A DNA stretch of 64,000 nucleotides from Enoplolaimus lenunculus (GCA_030248215.1 JASANG010003785.1:1-64000), one strand, 5' to 3'. Shown: positions 49,701 to 61,239, counted from the first letter of the stretch. Translations and numbers: made by a program. The notes: generated by a model not told the origin, from the sequence alone.

Positions 49701-52700
49701 TGTGATCAATTTGTGCAACAATGTTGTTCGTTATTTCCGCCAGCGTTTCATACGTTTATTAAATCTGCAGAATCGTTTCCTATGCTTACCAGCTGTATAT
49801 TACGGTAAGTAAATATTGACGTAAAAATGAAGAAATTTCAGTGAAAAAAATGAAACTTCGAATCTTTATGTTTTTCAAACTTTATGTTTTTCTTTCGGTT
49901 CGCTCGTCAATTGATTATAATATCAAAGTTCTCACAGCATTTGGTGTCCGGTTTTGAAGAACGCATATGGTTTCTTCAGTTTGCTTTTGTACTGACTATT
50001 ATTGGTTGGTGCTATTGTTTGCAATTAAAATATTCTCAGATGGCTGCCGGTTCGCTTATAACTACAGTAAGTCTAAGTATTTTTATAAAAGTATTGCAAG
50101 TGTTGCTCGCTGTTCACTTGATTCAGGATTTGATTTAGCGCCGTGTTCAATATTTGGTTTTATGTTTCAGATGCAATATTGAACATGACCTGCTGCTGCT
50201 ACAGCAAAATCCAAACAGTTTTAGACGGTCAGCAAGTGGTGAGTATTTCGTAATATCATTGATATATAATGTTATGCTTACGTTTAGAACATAATACGTC
50301 TATGGGCAGGAGGTCAAAACATACTTTTTGTGGTGTTGTTAAGAAAATTATTGTGTGAATGGCGCGTAATGGTGCTTTGTTATGATTTGTGTATCTGGGG
50401 CCAAAGTTGTTCTGTGGTTCATCTAAATTGAAAGCTCGCCATTAGGAGTTTCAGAAAATACAGGGCCTATTTTTCGAGCGGTAACTGATAAGGTCCAGAT
50501 CAAGACAGATGTTATCACTGGTTAACGTTTGGGCTTCATAATACACTGTTTTTGAGCGTTATTGCGTTGATTTGTAATAGGTACAGTTTGTTTACTAATA
50601 CATGGAAATTTCTGTCTTTTCTTTTTTCCCTGTCCAGCTTGAAGTTTTGTGAAGGAAAGGGAACACAGAGTTGTTAGTATCATGTTTTAGAAAAACTGTT
50701 AGACGTCATTATGTGCCAATTAGCGGATGTAAGTGAAGCACGCTGCCAACGTTCAAGTTGTTTGGCAGTAGTTTGGGCTGAGCTTAATTCTACAATAGCA
50801 ATGGCGGCAGATACAAGCGAAACTTTGCGGCGGCTTTCGGAGTCAATTTTTGGCACAGATACTTTGAATTTGGGCGAAGGTGTGACAGCAGCTAGCGAAC
50901 ACTTACCGGTTGCAAGGCTAGTGCCTAGAACAACGCGTGTTCCTTTGCTATTGGCCGATCCTGTTTCGATTTTGATTCACTGTACAGTGAAAGTGATGGT
51001 AGAGTGTAGGCGTCAAGGTTAGTTGTTACATTTTGAGCGTGAAGTTTGCATATAGATAACGGGGTTAAGATTTAGTTAGTATTTTAAGCATTAAATATTC
51101 GGCAAACTGGATTGCCGCAGCCGGATATCGAATTGGGACTTAGCCAGATGTCTGGTCCTCCAAATTAGGACCTACAAATTACCGATTATATTATCGTTCG
51201 CATATTGTTTTAATTGATAGATTATGCTACAACCCATGCTTGAACTTAACTGTACATAGTAGTATTAGGTTTGTGTTACCACACCAAGTATCGCGACTGT
51301 TCGTCATCTAACAACTCGTCCGCCGACAACTTATAATCTGAAATTTCATTCGACTGTTCAATTTGTCGCCCATCTTTATACTTAGGCTTAAGCTTAGTAT
51401 TATGTATAGATTTATTCATAGACCTTAGGACACTGTTGAGTAACAAGTCGCCGGGCGACGAATTGTAGATTCATATTACCTTGTATGCAGGGTGCAACTG
51501 GGATTCCGGTTCCGACATTTTTTACCTTCCGGTTCCGATTTCGGTTCTGGTAATTTTTTACCGGAATTAAAAATTCCGGTAATAGAATTTGGTTGGTGGA
51601 AATTAAGGTATTTTGCTAAAAATGACGATAAAATTAAATAGATTTTATTTGTATTGTATGCAAACCTTGATTATCGCCAAAAATAAAATATCGAAGGTAA
51701 ATTTCGCTTCCGTGGATTATAAAAATCTAAAATACAGCAGATAAAGTGAATACCTTCATCCAACTAGGGTTATTTCACCAATAATACTGCTAAAAAGAAA
51801 TTTAAAATGAAGTTTTCGGTGGCTTGTATTTTTCATTTTCCGGTTCCGTTTGCGGTAATTTTTTCAATTTCCGGTTGCGGTAAATTGTAATTCCGGTGTC
51901 GCACTGCTTGTATGTAAAATTTGTAATTTTTAATAGCTTACTTGGTGTTGTCATTCTTGTATGTACGAATATAAATTTTTTTCATTTACACGTTATATTA
52001 CAGTGTAGTGTATGTTGGGGCATAACCATAGAAGGTGAACTAGCGAAGATGGAGTTTTACGTAGTCGAGGACGAAGTTCTTTTGATGTTCGGTGTGAACA
52101 ATGCCTTTCCTATCATAGTTACATTAGTTTGAAAAAATTCTAGATTGTTTGTGTTATATCGCAAACGCATGTTTCCATTTACAAATTGTATCAGCTTGTT
52201 TACGAGTCATTGCATCGCAAGCCGATGATACCAAATTGCGTTGGTTTGAAGATGTTATTCGGTCGCTGGCGGTAAGTTTAAAAATTTATATTTTATTATT
52301 TCAGTGATGCAGTTTTTTTATTTTTAAATGGAAATATTATTTTTGATTTAAATTTGATTTCGTGGCTATTTCAGGTGGTTTTGATGGCTCCCATTTAAGA
52401 AGTAGTTACTGGTTTAGGTTGTGTTTTTGGTTTGTTATTTATGGGTTACCTGTGTTGGTATGAAAAATTTTGTGTATCAATTGCAATTCTCGGGTCCAGC
52501 TTTTCTATCCAAGGTATTCCAGTTGCTGGAATTTTAAAAAATTCCGACTCGTGCTGTTTAATTGGACCTCTTCATTGATTGCACTGCCTGTTTTGAAAAC
52601 TTGTTTTTTCTTTGTTAGAAAAATTAGTTTTTTGTTTTTGTTTAAAGTGTGGATCCAACAATTTGTTTATATTTAACTATTTCTATTTCAGACCGTCAAC

Positions 52701-55700
52701 TCCCAAACCGGTGTCAACCTTAACCAATGTGATATTACTGAACGAGTGCAGTTAATATTTAATGCAGTTTTGTTGTTTTGCGTTGAAAATAAAATATTGT
52801 GCAACGAACGTGTATCCGATGAACAGGTGAACGTTACCTATTGCTGTGTAGTTTGAAAATTTTAGATTTGTGTGAAATGTCACTTTAGATAGTTGCAAAA
52901 TCTTATCTTTTGGCTGAGTTTTTAAAATTGTGTTGAAGTATGTGCTTAAGTAAAGTTTGAGTTTTTAATTAAGTCCTAGGTTTAGAAAATATGACTTGTA
53001 CAACGAAAAGTAAAGGACTATTTTCAGTAATAAATTATGAATGTATTTTGAATTAACAATCCATTTTTCTCCCCAATAGCATTATTATATTTTCAATCAT
53101 CCGTAGCACCAATTACTATATTATGGTGATAGGTCTTGTGTTATTTTGGCGCCAGTAAATGGTCTCGTATGTAATTCACCATGCATTTCGCTATCACTTA
53201 ATGATAAGGCTTAAACAGACAAGCCAAAACAGCTGCGGTTATAGAATTCTGCGTAGTATCCCTCTGGACAAATTTCGAAAAGCAGACAACGATTCAAGCT
53301 GCAAAATACGATGGAGAATATTGTACATTTATTGCGATTGTTTTCAGGAAGTTTTACAGTCTACCAGCGACAGTTCTAGTCAACAGTTGAACGATGCTTA
53401 CACAAGTGTTCAAAGCCATTGTGTGTCGTATTTACGGTTTGCGTTGCTGTTAACGCATTTTGCAACCAAATCAACTAACGATTCAGTATTCAAAACGGTA
53501 TGTGCAAGATATTTTGCAGGGTGTATCCAGATGTCCGATTCCTGTAAAAACCTGTTTCATTTTTTTCTTTGTTTTCATTATTTTGTTCACTATCAGTTTT
53601 CGTTAAGTTTATATCGGTTTACATCTTGATATTGGCGTATATATGTATTGTTCTTGAGTTAACGAGTTTGATTTACGATGCTGTCACAGTCAACTTTTAA
53701 AAGCTACGCGTTAAGGGTTCTATATCTATATTAGCAAAGCTGGAACGCTCCACATACGTATTTTTGGCAGCGTTGATCTCCCCCACCAGATCCACACAAG
53801 ATTACGATTTTTAGTTGGAATTGGATATAGAGCAAAAATATTTGCAAAAAAACAAGACATATGCTGCGCTATAAGATTCTGGGGTTGCAAGTTAATGTTG
53901 CAGTCACTATGACAAGTAGAATTTAAGGGTAATTTAACCGCCGTTCGTGGCAGATGTGGTTGCAGTACTTGTTTGAATAGCGTTAACATTGAATATCGGG
54001 TTTGAATATTCACGCACATATACTCACGTCAGCTATAGATCCGTGCAAGATTAGTGATTTGATTGATTTAAATTGAAGATTTTACACAGTGGCCAAAGAT
54101 TTTGGTCGGCAGTCAGTCCGGTTACGTGGAACTTGATACCGTTAACAATAATTTATTATGTAAAGCATAAAGCCCCATTTGCATATTATGCATGTTTTTG
54201 CAACGAGAACTCACAGTTGCAGTTGCAAGTTTTGTAAAGGATTTTCGAACAAACGTTTGAGCTACAAGTTGCTACTACATGTTCTCACTTCGGCAACTTG
54301 CACGAAATTTTAAAATTGTTGAAAAATTTTTCGCTGCAATGGGTAAGTTTTGAGTTGCTGCGATGTTTCGTTTTGAATTTTTGATTTTAGATTGCAACCG
54401 GTGGATTTGGTGATTTGGTTCAGTTGTTGCTGAAACCTAGCGCCGATAATGGAAACTTTTCGATGTCTAGTTCTTGTACGTCTGTTTCGACATCCGTCTT
54501 CATTTCAATGTTGTTTGATGCGACATTCGCTCAAAAATATTTGGCAGCGAACAAAATCGAACAGTTGTCCAGCTGCGATAGTAGCGAAGCAAAACTGCAG
54601 CGACGTTGTTTACCTTGGTTTGAATCGTTTCGAAGAATTTATGGTCGACTTTTTAGTGCAAAATGGACACTGAAGGTAGTGCCTGCGTTTTCAATTGTGT
54701 GCAGCATCTATTACCAGTTGTTGCTAGCTCTTGTAACTTTCGAACGAGGAAATCTGAAACCAAATAATATGCAGCGCTTTTTCATTTTTTGACTTGCCCT
54801 ACTCATGCACAAATTTTGAGATAGGCATTTTGTGTGACTCGCTTGTTTGAAAACTTATCAAATGTCGATAAAAAGCTACACACAGCTGAGAATGCGGATC
54901 GAATTATTAGTCTGTTAAACACGTTTCAGAACTGTAAAATTAGCGGCTGCATTGTGTTGTTTACGGGTAAAGCAAAATTTTTTTCGAGATAAGTATTAAA
55001 TTTATCTAAAGATGGTAAATTGTGTATTATTGTATGTATGTGTATTTGGCAGATATTTGGCGAGTGGAAATGTTGGGCGGATCCGAAACTTTTGCTTTTG
55101 CCAAAAGTTTACGATGTGATATTTCGACGCTACGAAGCAGCGCAGTGTGACGCTTGTAAATCCGCACCGAAGGAACCTCTTATTTGTTTGATTTGTGGAA
55201 CGTTGGTTTGCGGAAAAGACAGCGGCATTTGTTGTATGCTTGGAAATTTAACTGAAGTTGAAACGGTAAAAACGATAATTATTTTAATTGTTACATGAGC
55301 AATAAAGTTTCGAATAGAAGATTTTTCTACTAGGATAATTAGGTAGTTTAAAATTTTAAGTTAAATTTAGACATTTTTGTGTATTTATGTAAGGTCTAGA
55401 AATACAGTTAAAATATTCAGTGTGAAAGTGGAGACTAGCTTAGGTCGCATTGTAACGTACCAGCTTCAGATACGCAGTTGTCTTAATATTGTTTAATTGT
55501 TACTTTTCGACCAACGTTCGTAATAATTTATTCTTATATGAAAACTAGGTTTTTCGGAATTGTATGGGCTGGTTTAAAACATTGACTGGTATTTTCAGAT
55601 ATTCTGTATAAATCCAGTATATGCCATCGGCGTTTGGCACTAGTGTTGTGATTTATAACTAAGAAAATAATTAATATTCTTTAAATTTTGCGGATGTTGT

Positions 55701-56444
55701 AGCGTTTTTGAGTTACGCAGAGTATCTTGCTCTGGAATGTGATGCATGTGCATAGTTTGTTTTGAAATCTGTCACATGTATTTAGATAATACTGAACAGA
55801 ATAGACCTTAGAAGTATGAAAAAATTTTGAACTAAGGACTAACGTGATTGGGTTGTTTAGCATGCAATGGAATGTGGTCGTGGAACATGTGTCTATCTGA
55901 ATGTTCATACTTCGATTGCGACGGTAGTACGACAGCGTCGATTTGCTGTTTGGGGCTCGATTTATCTCGACGCCCATGGTGAAGAAGACCGAGGATTAAA
56001 GTGAGTTATGTTGGCAGAAATTTTAGCATCCTAGGGATGCCAAATTTGTGGACGGTTTTTTCAAGTACAGAAATTTATTAAATTGTGTGTGATTTATCAA
56101 AAGACTAAATTTACAACAATGTATGTGCAACTTAATCAAAATTGTTTTTACGGGAAGTATTCGTATAAATTTTTGTTCCTTTTGCCAAAATGCATCAGTG
56201 TTTTAAAAACAAAATTATCAGTTTTTTACAAATAGAAAAGAACAATTTGATTTATATACCCAAAAAGTGTTTCAAACCAAAAATAAGCTTTATTTTCAGA
56301 CGTGGTAAACCATTGTTTCTAAGCGAAGATCGGCGTACGTTGCTTGAAACTCAATGGCGCAGTCACAACTTGGACGGATCGTGTAAACGTTGGTCCTGGG
56401 TGACAGGAAATCCAAACAACGTTATTGCAATGACTTTGGGGTGA
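28778..56444 (+). CDS. UBR3: UBR3-type N-recognin E3 ubiquitin-protein ligase, about 41 exons
   Basis: RING-type E3 ligase of the UBR-box family, colinear with animal UBR3 end to end; about 2100 aa against 1888 in human. Exons: 28778-28926, 29108-29265, 30436-30649, 31043-31191, 31636-31782, 32582-32715, 33107-33217, 33526-33631, 34831-35010, 35458-about 35590, 35928-36026, 36290-36436, 36707-36835, 37066-37118, 37303-37439, 37947-38092, 38566-38635, 38878-38974, 41085-41265, 42138-42236, 43162-43291, 43569-43653, 43979-44081, 44581-44709, 45946-46108, 46311-46859, 47040-47182, 47603-47803, 48340-48473, 48667-48777, 49026-49292, 49677-49804, 50171-50238, 50691-51017, 52195-52271, 52692-52826, 53348-53497, 54391-54675, 55053-55265, 55861-56000, 56300-56444. 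Phases agree except at exon 10/11 and exon 20/21. Exon 2 uses the acceptor (29108) that fits exon 1's phase; exon 1 is the least certain exon. Confidence 0.93.
30436..31191 (+). CDS. UBR3: UBR-box zinc-finger exons of UBR3 (exons 3-4)
   Basis: Substrate-recognition UBR box. Exon 3 reads [14 protein letters not shown], then Cys/His pairs [18 protein letters not shown], and [19 protein letters not shown], which is nearly identical to animal UBR3 and differs from UBR1/2. Exon 4 opens with GFCSRHG and supplies the final zinc ligands. UBR3 proteins are known to have a UBR box yet bind classical N-degrons poorly, so the substrate is not inferred here. Exon 3 ends at a weak GTTAGT donor (30650); the phase-2 join to 31043 restores the motif exactly. 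Confidence 0.93.
34735..34818 (-). mobile_element. CAGG-type MITE end abutting UBR3 exon 9
   Basis: TTCCGATTCCGATTACAATT and GATCGGTTTTGCATCCTGAT match the family G/H right end (CCGGTTGCACCCTG). It finishes 12 bp before the exon 9 acceptor. Confidence 0.45.
39020..39690 (-). mobile_element. Family J repeat in UBR3 intron 18
   Basis: Contains GTCCGTCTGTCCGTC and two diverged copies of a unit with GGTGCGAGGAATCT and AGATAAACGAATAGATAGCT, inverted relative to 60400-60965. The intron here is the longest in the gene (2.1 kb). Class of element unknown. Confidence 0.55.
40387..40456 (+). repeat. Exact 35-bp tandem duplication
   Basis: Two identical units beginning AGTGTGCATTGAGTTTTTAT at 40387 and 40422, in UBR3 intron 18. 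Confidence 0.9.
40588..40930. mobile_element. Inverted-repeat MITE (family N)
   Basis: Starts CAGGGTTGGACAGTCTCGG with AAACCGAGACCG. The right part carries TCTGGTCTCGGTTACAA and AAAAACCGAGATCG. Boundaries approximate. Confidence 0.4.
45012..45403 (+). mobile_element. Family G hAT-type MITE in UBR3 intron 24
   Basis: About 390 bp colinear with 51488-51906: AATTCCGGTTCGGACATTTT start, ACAATCACCAAAAATAAACC interior. Right end truncated at TTCCGGTTCCGG. Confidence 0.65.
46110..46194 (-). mobile_element. Short MITE at the exon 25 splice donor (family I)
   Basis: Minus strand reads AGGGATGCGGCGATTACTCG and ends GGTATCGGCTCGGCACAT. Similar AGGG(A/T)TG.GCCGATTA starts occur near 34400, 36095 and 41565. 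The element begins within the GTATGT donor sequence itself. Confidence 0.5.
46311..46859 (+). CDS. UBR3: UBR3 exon 26: Pro-rich linker before the RING
   Basis: Longest internal exon of the gene (549 nt). A Ser/Pro-rich stretch leads into a conserved helical segment ([16 protein letters not shown]...KYKPPHID) matching the human ILSLLIKLHHKLSGKQ region. It then carries a basic stretch ([13 protein letters not shown]) and ends in a GTGAGT donor, phase 2. Exon 27 continues with the basic coiled-coil-like [13 protein letters not shown]. Confidence 0.9.
47603..49292 (+). CDS. UBR3: RING-H2 catalytic region of UBR3 (exons 28-31)
   Basis: The E2-binding RING-H2 is split over four exons. Exon 28 gives the first pair (YECGIC), exon 30 gives [19 protein letters not shown], and exon 31 gives [18 protein letters not shown]. 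The long insertion between the first and second zinc-ligand groups is characteristic of UBR family RINGs. All ligands (CxxC, CGH, HxxCH, CPLC) are visible, so the ligase looks active. Joins are phase 1, 0, 0. Confidence 0.92.
51488..51906 (+). mobile_element. Family G hAT-type MITE with exact 8-bp target duplication
   Basis: 419 bp, CAGGGTGCAACTGGGATTCC to ATTCCGGTGTCGCACTG, flanked by CTTGTATG at 51480-51487 and 51907-51914. CCGGTT-rich ends, AT-rich middle. In UBR3 intron 34. Confidence 0.8.
55053..56444 (+). CDS. UBR3: C-terminal zinc/UBR autoinhibitory-type region of UBR3 (exons 39-41)
   Basis: Exon 39 carries [20 protein letters not shown] with further Cys residues, matching the CSVCTKVPKDPAVCLVCGTF block of human UBR3. 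Exon 40 has [15 protein letters not shown] and exon 41 [19 protein letters not shown], both nearly invariant in the family. The C terminus extends about 15 residues past the human end and stops at TGA (56442-56444). An AATAAA lies 53 nt downstream. Confidence 0.92.
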
Positions 56445-56496
56445 TACGGAGTGCGAAGGTTTTTACTGGCAATCTGTGTTCGAAGTATACAAGAGT

Positions 56497-56502
56497 AATA
56501 AA
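56497..56502 (+). promoter_or_regulatory. Poly(A) signal of UBR3
   Basis: AATAAA, 53 nt after the UBR3 stop codon, and the only canonical hexamer nearby. Position is typical for an animal 3' end. Confidence 0.55.
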
Positions 56503-57055
56503 TTGATGTTCAAAGGAAAAATGATTTTAACTGTCTGAGTACGTTTGGAAACGATAATGGAATTGGATCTATCGCCAGTTAAGTTTTAGCTATTATTGCA
56601 AAACCTCAAATTCGGCCGAGCTTTTAAATACTGAAATACCATAGCGAGTGTCTAGTTTTTCAGCAGATTGTAGGCCTTCAAACGGTATTTAAGAAAATAT
56701 ATTTCATTTGGCTGTGTCGAAGACTGATATTTGTTAAACCCCTAATGAAGGCACCTTTTTCGCGTTTTGATTTCTGGCTGTTTTTCGTTTTTCAATGCAG
56801 CTTCAATTACTTGGATGATGCGAAAACATAGAAGTTTTTTCTTTTTCATTAATATAATATGGTCAGTGTATTTTTGTAGTTTAGTGCATTATTTGGTTTG
56901 CTATAAACCAAGGTGTTGTATTATTTGGTTTGGTATAAACCAATGTAGTGTGCATACTTGGTTTTTTTGTACTGGTTTGATGAAAAAATTCTAAAACCGT
57001 TAAAGTTCACGTTTATTGGAAACATTTTCAAATATTTCGTTGAATTTCCAAATAC

Positions 57056-57196
57056 GGTCAATGTAAAGAACAGGGGTGGAACAGTGTTATAAGCATATTT
57101 CTAAGCCTAAGACTAAGCGTAAGAAGGAGCATATTCCTAAGCCTAAGCCAAACAAAAAAATAGTCTAAAGCTTAAGCTCCGATCTTTACATGGGCC
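57056..57196 (-). mobile_element. Telomere-repeat MITE (family A) with 8-bp target duplication
   Basis: 141 bp, ends GGTCAATGTAAAGAACAGG and GATCTTTACATGGGCC, flanked by CCAAATAC and TCAAATAC (one mismatch). Core CCTAAGCCTAAGCC is shorter than in the 201-bp copy. Confidence 0.75.
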
Positions 57197-57862
57197 TCAA
57201 ATACTAAAATTTCTTCTGTTAACAGACGTAAAGTAAATGGAAGCTACAGTAATCGTGAGTACAGTTCGAACGTAATTTTATTCGCTTGCTTTTGCGTTAA
57301 AGCGAAACGTCAGTTTCGAGTTTTACGTTTCACCAAAAGCCTCAAAAGCTTACATAATAACTTGCGACGGGAAATCTACTTATAAGCCGGATTGGATTTT
57401 CTCTTTGGGGTATGCTCTGATTGAGACTACTTTGTGTACTATATCTGTATTTTTGTATGCCAGTTAAATATGTATTATATTTATTCAGTAAAGCTTAAAA
57501 GACTTAACTTTGTTGAGCGACTCCGTACGAACATACACATTTTGCGTCCTGTTTCCAGTGCTTGAAAATTATGCCTTTATGGTCCACAGTTATCGTTTTG
57601 AAGAATACTGTAGTTAGCGCTATTGTGGCTATAATTTCTGATAACCTAGCTGCGCAGCGGTAATTGGGTCTAAGCTCCGGATAATGTATATGTGCAACAC
57701 TCGAAAACAAGAGTTTGCTCGTTCTTTGAATGTTTCGGGAAGGTGTAAACGGATAGTAAACATAACGGATACTGTGCTAAAAACTGAAACGAAAATTGAA
57801 GTAAAAATATTTCAAGGACGTATTTTTCTGCAAACACATTGAGGTGTGTAAATATTAGCAAG

Positions 57863-58577
57863 CAGGGTACACACGGAGGTCTGCTTCCGGGACAAGCCAA
57901 AAAAATCGACTTTCGGCTCCAATACAATTTTTGCTGGAGGTTCCGGCAATTTCGATAACGGAATTTTGCGTAGTTAAAAATAAGCATGCAACAAAACAAT
58001 TTAACAACATACTGTATTGACCCGAACAAGAGATACGAGGGGGGTCCCTATTTTGAGTCCGAATCAATAAGAGCCCGTATCCCTAATAAGAGTCCGTAAG
58101 CGGATAGAATCCCTACACCCTAATTAGAGTCCATAAATGTCAATTAACCCTAATTGTAGCGCATAAATGACTCCAGAACCGAATAATTTGCGTTCGAAAC
58201 TTTAAAGCGCACTTAAACGTTGAAAGTACATCCCTTAGTATAACCCTGCATTATCGCTCAAGCTATTGACACAAGACAAATAAAGTTTAATTCAAGGGAT
58301 AATTTCAGTACCGGATATATATCAGTAACGAAGGGCGGCGGAACGTGGGTTAAAAACAAATAACAGTCCGTAACCGAATAACAAGGGGGGTACCCTCCGG
58401 AGAGTCCAAATAAATATCAGTCCCACCCCACTCTTATTCGGGTCACTACAGTACACATATTTGCTTAAATTGACAAATTAAATATCATTTTAACTGCCGA
58501 ATTTCGCCTCACCTCCGACTCCGGCAAATTTTGTTGACCTCCGTCTCCGATGTATTTCACCTCCGGTTGCACCCTTG
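57863..58577. mobile_element. Family H MITE interrupted by a family B element
   Basis: Left part AGGTCTGCTTCCGGG to about 58011, right part from 58452 to CCTCCGGTTGCACCC. The unbroken relative at about 58963-59290 shows the join, so the B element came later. Confidence 0.65.
58012..58451 (-). mobile_element. Family B MITE inserted in family H
   Basis: 440 bp, CTGTATTGACCCGAAC to ATTCGGGTCACTACAG, with TA on each side (58010-58011, 58452-58453). Confidence 0.8.
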
Positions 58578-58962
58578 TTAACAAAGCTTTATAAAATTTT
58601 AAAATCGAAATTTTTAGGCTGTGGGATGTACTTTGTAATTTTTATTCCATTTCGAACAATTGCCAATTGCAGTATATCTGTAATAAAAATTGAGTGATAT
58701 ACCTGAATTATAGCTAATTGTGACCGTAGCAACGCCAGAACTTCTGTTTTTTTTCTGTAACGGAAACGGACAACGATTTTTACCGGATTGGAAACGGACA
58801 TCTGGTTGCGCACTGATTTTAGTACTTGAAACATTGCTACATTTCATGAGTAATACTGATAACGTATGAAATTCGAGACTAATTCGGCCTTTCGTCAACA
58901 ATTTGAACCTGCTAGCAGAGTGTACAATATTTAAATCACCAATTTTAGCAATTATTTAAAGC

Positions 58963-59290
58963 CCATGCAGGTACAACGAAAGGCAGTTTCCGGCTCCAAT
59001 TGAAAATTGACCTCCGGTTCCGGTACGAGTTACATCAGAGGTTCCGCTAACTTGGTGGTGAAATTTTGCATAGGGTAACAAAATTTATTTGTTTAGCGAG
59101 TTCCGTTTTAACTTTTACTGCAATTTTGAGACAAAAAGCGTAAAACCGAATGTACCAAACACCTTAGAGATATTTGCTAAAAATATCAAATTAAGCGTCA
59201 TTTTAACTACCTAATTCCGTCTCACTTCCACCTTCGGCAACTTTTGCTGACGTCGTCGGAATAAGTATTTTTCACCAACGTCTGCACTCG
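58963..59290. mobile_element. Family H MITE, uninterrupted
   Basis: TTTCCGGCTCCAATTGAAAA, GGTTCCGCTAACTTGG, CTACCTAATTCCGTCTCAC and a CAACGTCTGCACTCGG end, colinear with the two halves flanking 58012-58451. Confidence 0.55.
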
Positions 59291-59309
59291 GTTTACTTTG
59301 AGAAGCGTG

Positions 59310-59460
59310 ACAGCAGTATATAAAGCATATTCGTAAACCTAAGCCTAAGTCACAGTGTAAACATAAGCCTACAACTAAGCATTGTCCTTCACCAAACAAT
59401 TAGTATAAGTAATCTTAAGCTTACTCTGTTTAGTCCCGCGGAAAATTGTTCTAAAACCAT
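59310..59460 (-). mobile_element. Diverged telomere-repeat MITE (family A)
   Basis: AAAGCATATTCGTAAACC, CCTAAGCC and ATAAGCCTACAACTAAGC words, then TAAGCTTACTCTGTTTAGTC, as in family A; ends eroded. Confidence 0.5.
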
Positions 59461-60399
59461 GTATAGTGCAGTGAAAAATTTAGTTTTAGACTAAATACCA
59501 CAAATCTGATTACATTTTGTTATGACAGTTGTGCCCAAAATTCAACTCGATAACGCTGTAAGAACCCAATTAAAAAGTTTTATATGTCCGGAAGAAATTT
59601 TTCCTTCCGGATGAGAAGATAAAAAACGCCGAAAAAATTATATTAGTTGTTTACTGCTACGCATCTGGTCATCCTTGTTTCTATCTAAAACGGAGGAAAT
59701 CACAAGCGTTTAGAGAGTTGCGTAATTTTTAATAAAAGGCAATGTTATAATCAAAATTCACACCCATAACCCTCAACGAAATTTTGAAAACAAATTTGCA
59801 GTATAAAATTTTGTCTACAAACATCTTTTGGACAATTAATATATATATTTATATATATATAAATATATATATATTTACATAATATGTGTGTATGTTTGCG
59901 TAAGCTTTTTAAATCTGACATGGATGCAAGACTAAACAGTTACGTTTTGTGTTTGTTGAAATTTCACTGCTGTTTCTGGTATCACTTTTTGTGAGTAAAA
60001 ATTGTCATCAGCAAAAAAAAATGCTCTTACATGACCTAAACAGAGTCAAAATGGTGTTACCTAACACTTTATTAAAATGTGTGACAGAAAAATATACTAA
60101 ACATAAAACTATAAGCATCAAACTAGAGATATTTTAGTTTAGAGGAAACATTGACTATAATTCGCCCTGCAGGTATAAGTTCTAGTGTTAGAAACAGGTC
60201 GCGTTTGTTGTTTTTGATGAGTTAACAGATGACACTAGGAAATATTGACTAAAATAAAAAGTAGTCTAAGTTTAACATGAAAGTTTATGGTAACTTGATT
60301 AATTATATATGCCCTGTACACATGTGTATTATATCTGTCGATTTAAATTATCGGCCAATGTAAAGAACTATCTACCTATTCAATTATCGGTTTTGGAGG

Positions 60400-60965
60400 T
60401 TCGTAAATAATTTATTCAAATTCCTTGCACCTAAAAACCCTTTAGTGCTGAAATTATATTGCTTTTACCTTAATAATTAGTGAAATATTATTAAAAGTCG
60501 TTACTTAGGCTTATAAACTATGCTAATGCAAATTATCTATTAGCTAACTACTCAATTATCGGTTTTAGAGGTTTGTTAACAATCTATGCAGATTCCTCGC
60601 ACCCAAACCCCTTTAATGCTGGAATTAGATTACTTCTAACAGTAATAATTAGTGAAATAATGTAGAAGGTCATAATTTAGGCTTAATGAATTATGCAAAT
60701 TAGCCTGTAGCTAATAAACGGCTTCAAATTTAAAAATCCCAATGTGAGGTTAACACGCCAGGATAACTGGTTTTCAAACAAAATAAGTTTATCAAATCGG
60801 TTCAGCCGTTCCTGAGATTCTTGTCGGACGGACAGACGGACAGTTGAACAGACGGACGAATGGATGTCCACCTTTCGACCCCAGAGTACGAAACACCAAA
60901 CGCTTCGCGAAACTTCGGGCTCCGCTCGGAGTGTCGCTTCGCTCAATAATAGCTAAATTTTCGAT
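60400..60965 (+). mobile_element. Family J repeat
   Basis: Two direct units of about 185 bp, each with CTCAATTATCGGTTTT or TTCAATTATCGGTTTT and CCTTGCACC or CCTCGCACC. They are followed by a tail with ATCGGTTCAGCCGTTCCTGA, GGACGGACAGACGGACAG and GCTCCGCTCGGAGTGTCGC. The GGTTCAGCCGTT..GACAGACGG tail resembles 3' ends of some invertebrate LINE/SINE elements. No coding part. Confidence 0.55.
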
Positions 60966-61074
60966 GAGTTCCATACTGTTAAGAATTATACCGATATTTA
61001 CCTCGAACCAAAACTCGGCAACATTCTTGCTCTTTCAGTAAGATTTATCGAGAAACACCAGCTAGTATAGTGAC

Positions 61075-61210
61075 CCGAATCAGATGGTAATAATAAGAGA
61101 GGGGTGCATATTTTGATTCCCAATCAAAAGAGTCTGTATTCCTAATTGAATTGCGTTAGTTGGGTAGAGATCATAAGTCGTAATCAGAGTCCATAAAAAG
61201 AATAAAACAA
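61075..61210 (-). mobile_element. Family B MITE, one end only
   Basis: TATAGTGACCCGAATCAGAT followed by the GAGTCCATAAA interior; about 135 bp remain. Confidence 0.55.
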
Positions 61211-61239
61211 AAGAATGGCGTAGATTGCTCGAGTATGTA

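Noticed and set aside
49884-50182. Hydrophobic frames in UBR3 intron 32
   Set aside because: They match no UBR3 segment and exon 32 joins exon 33 in phase without them.
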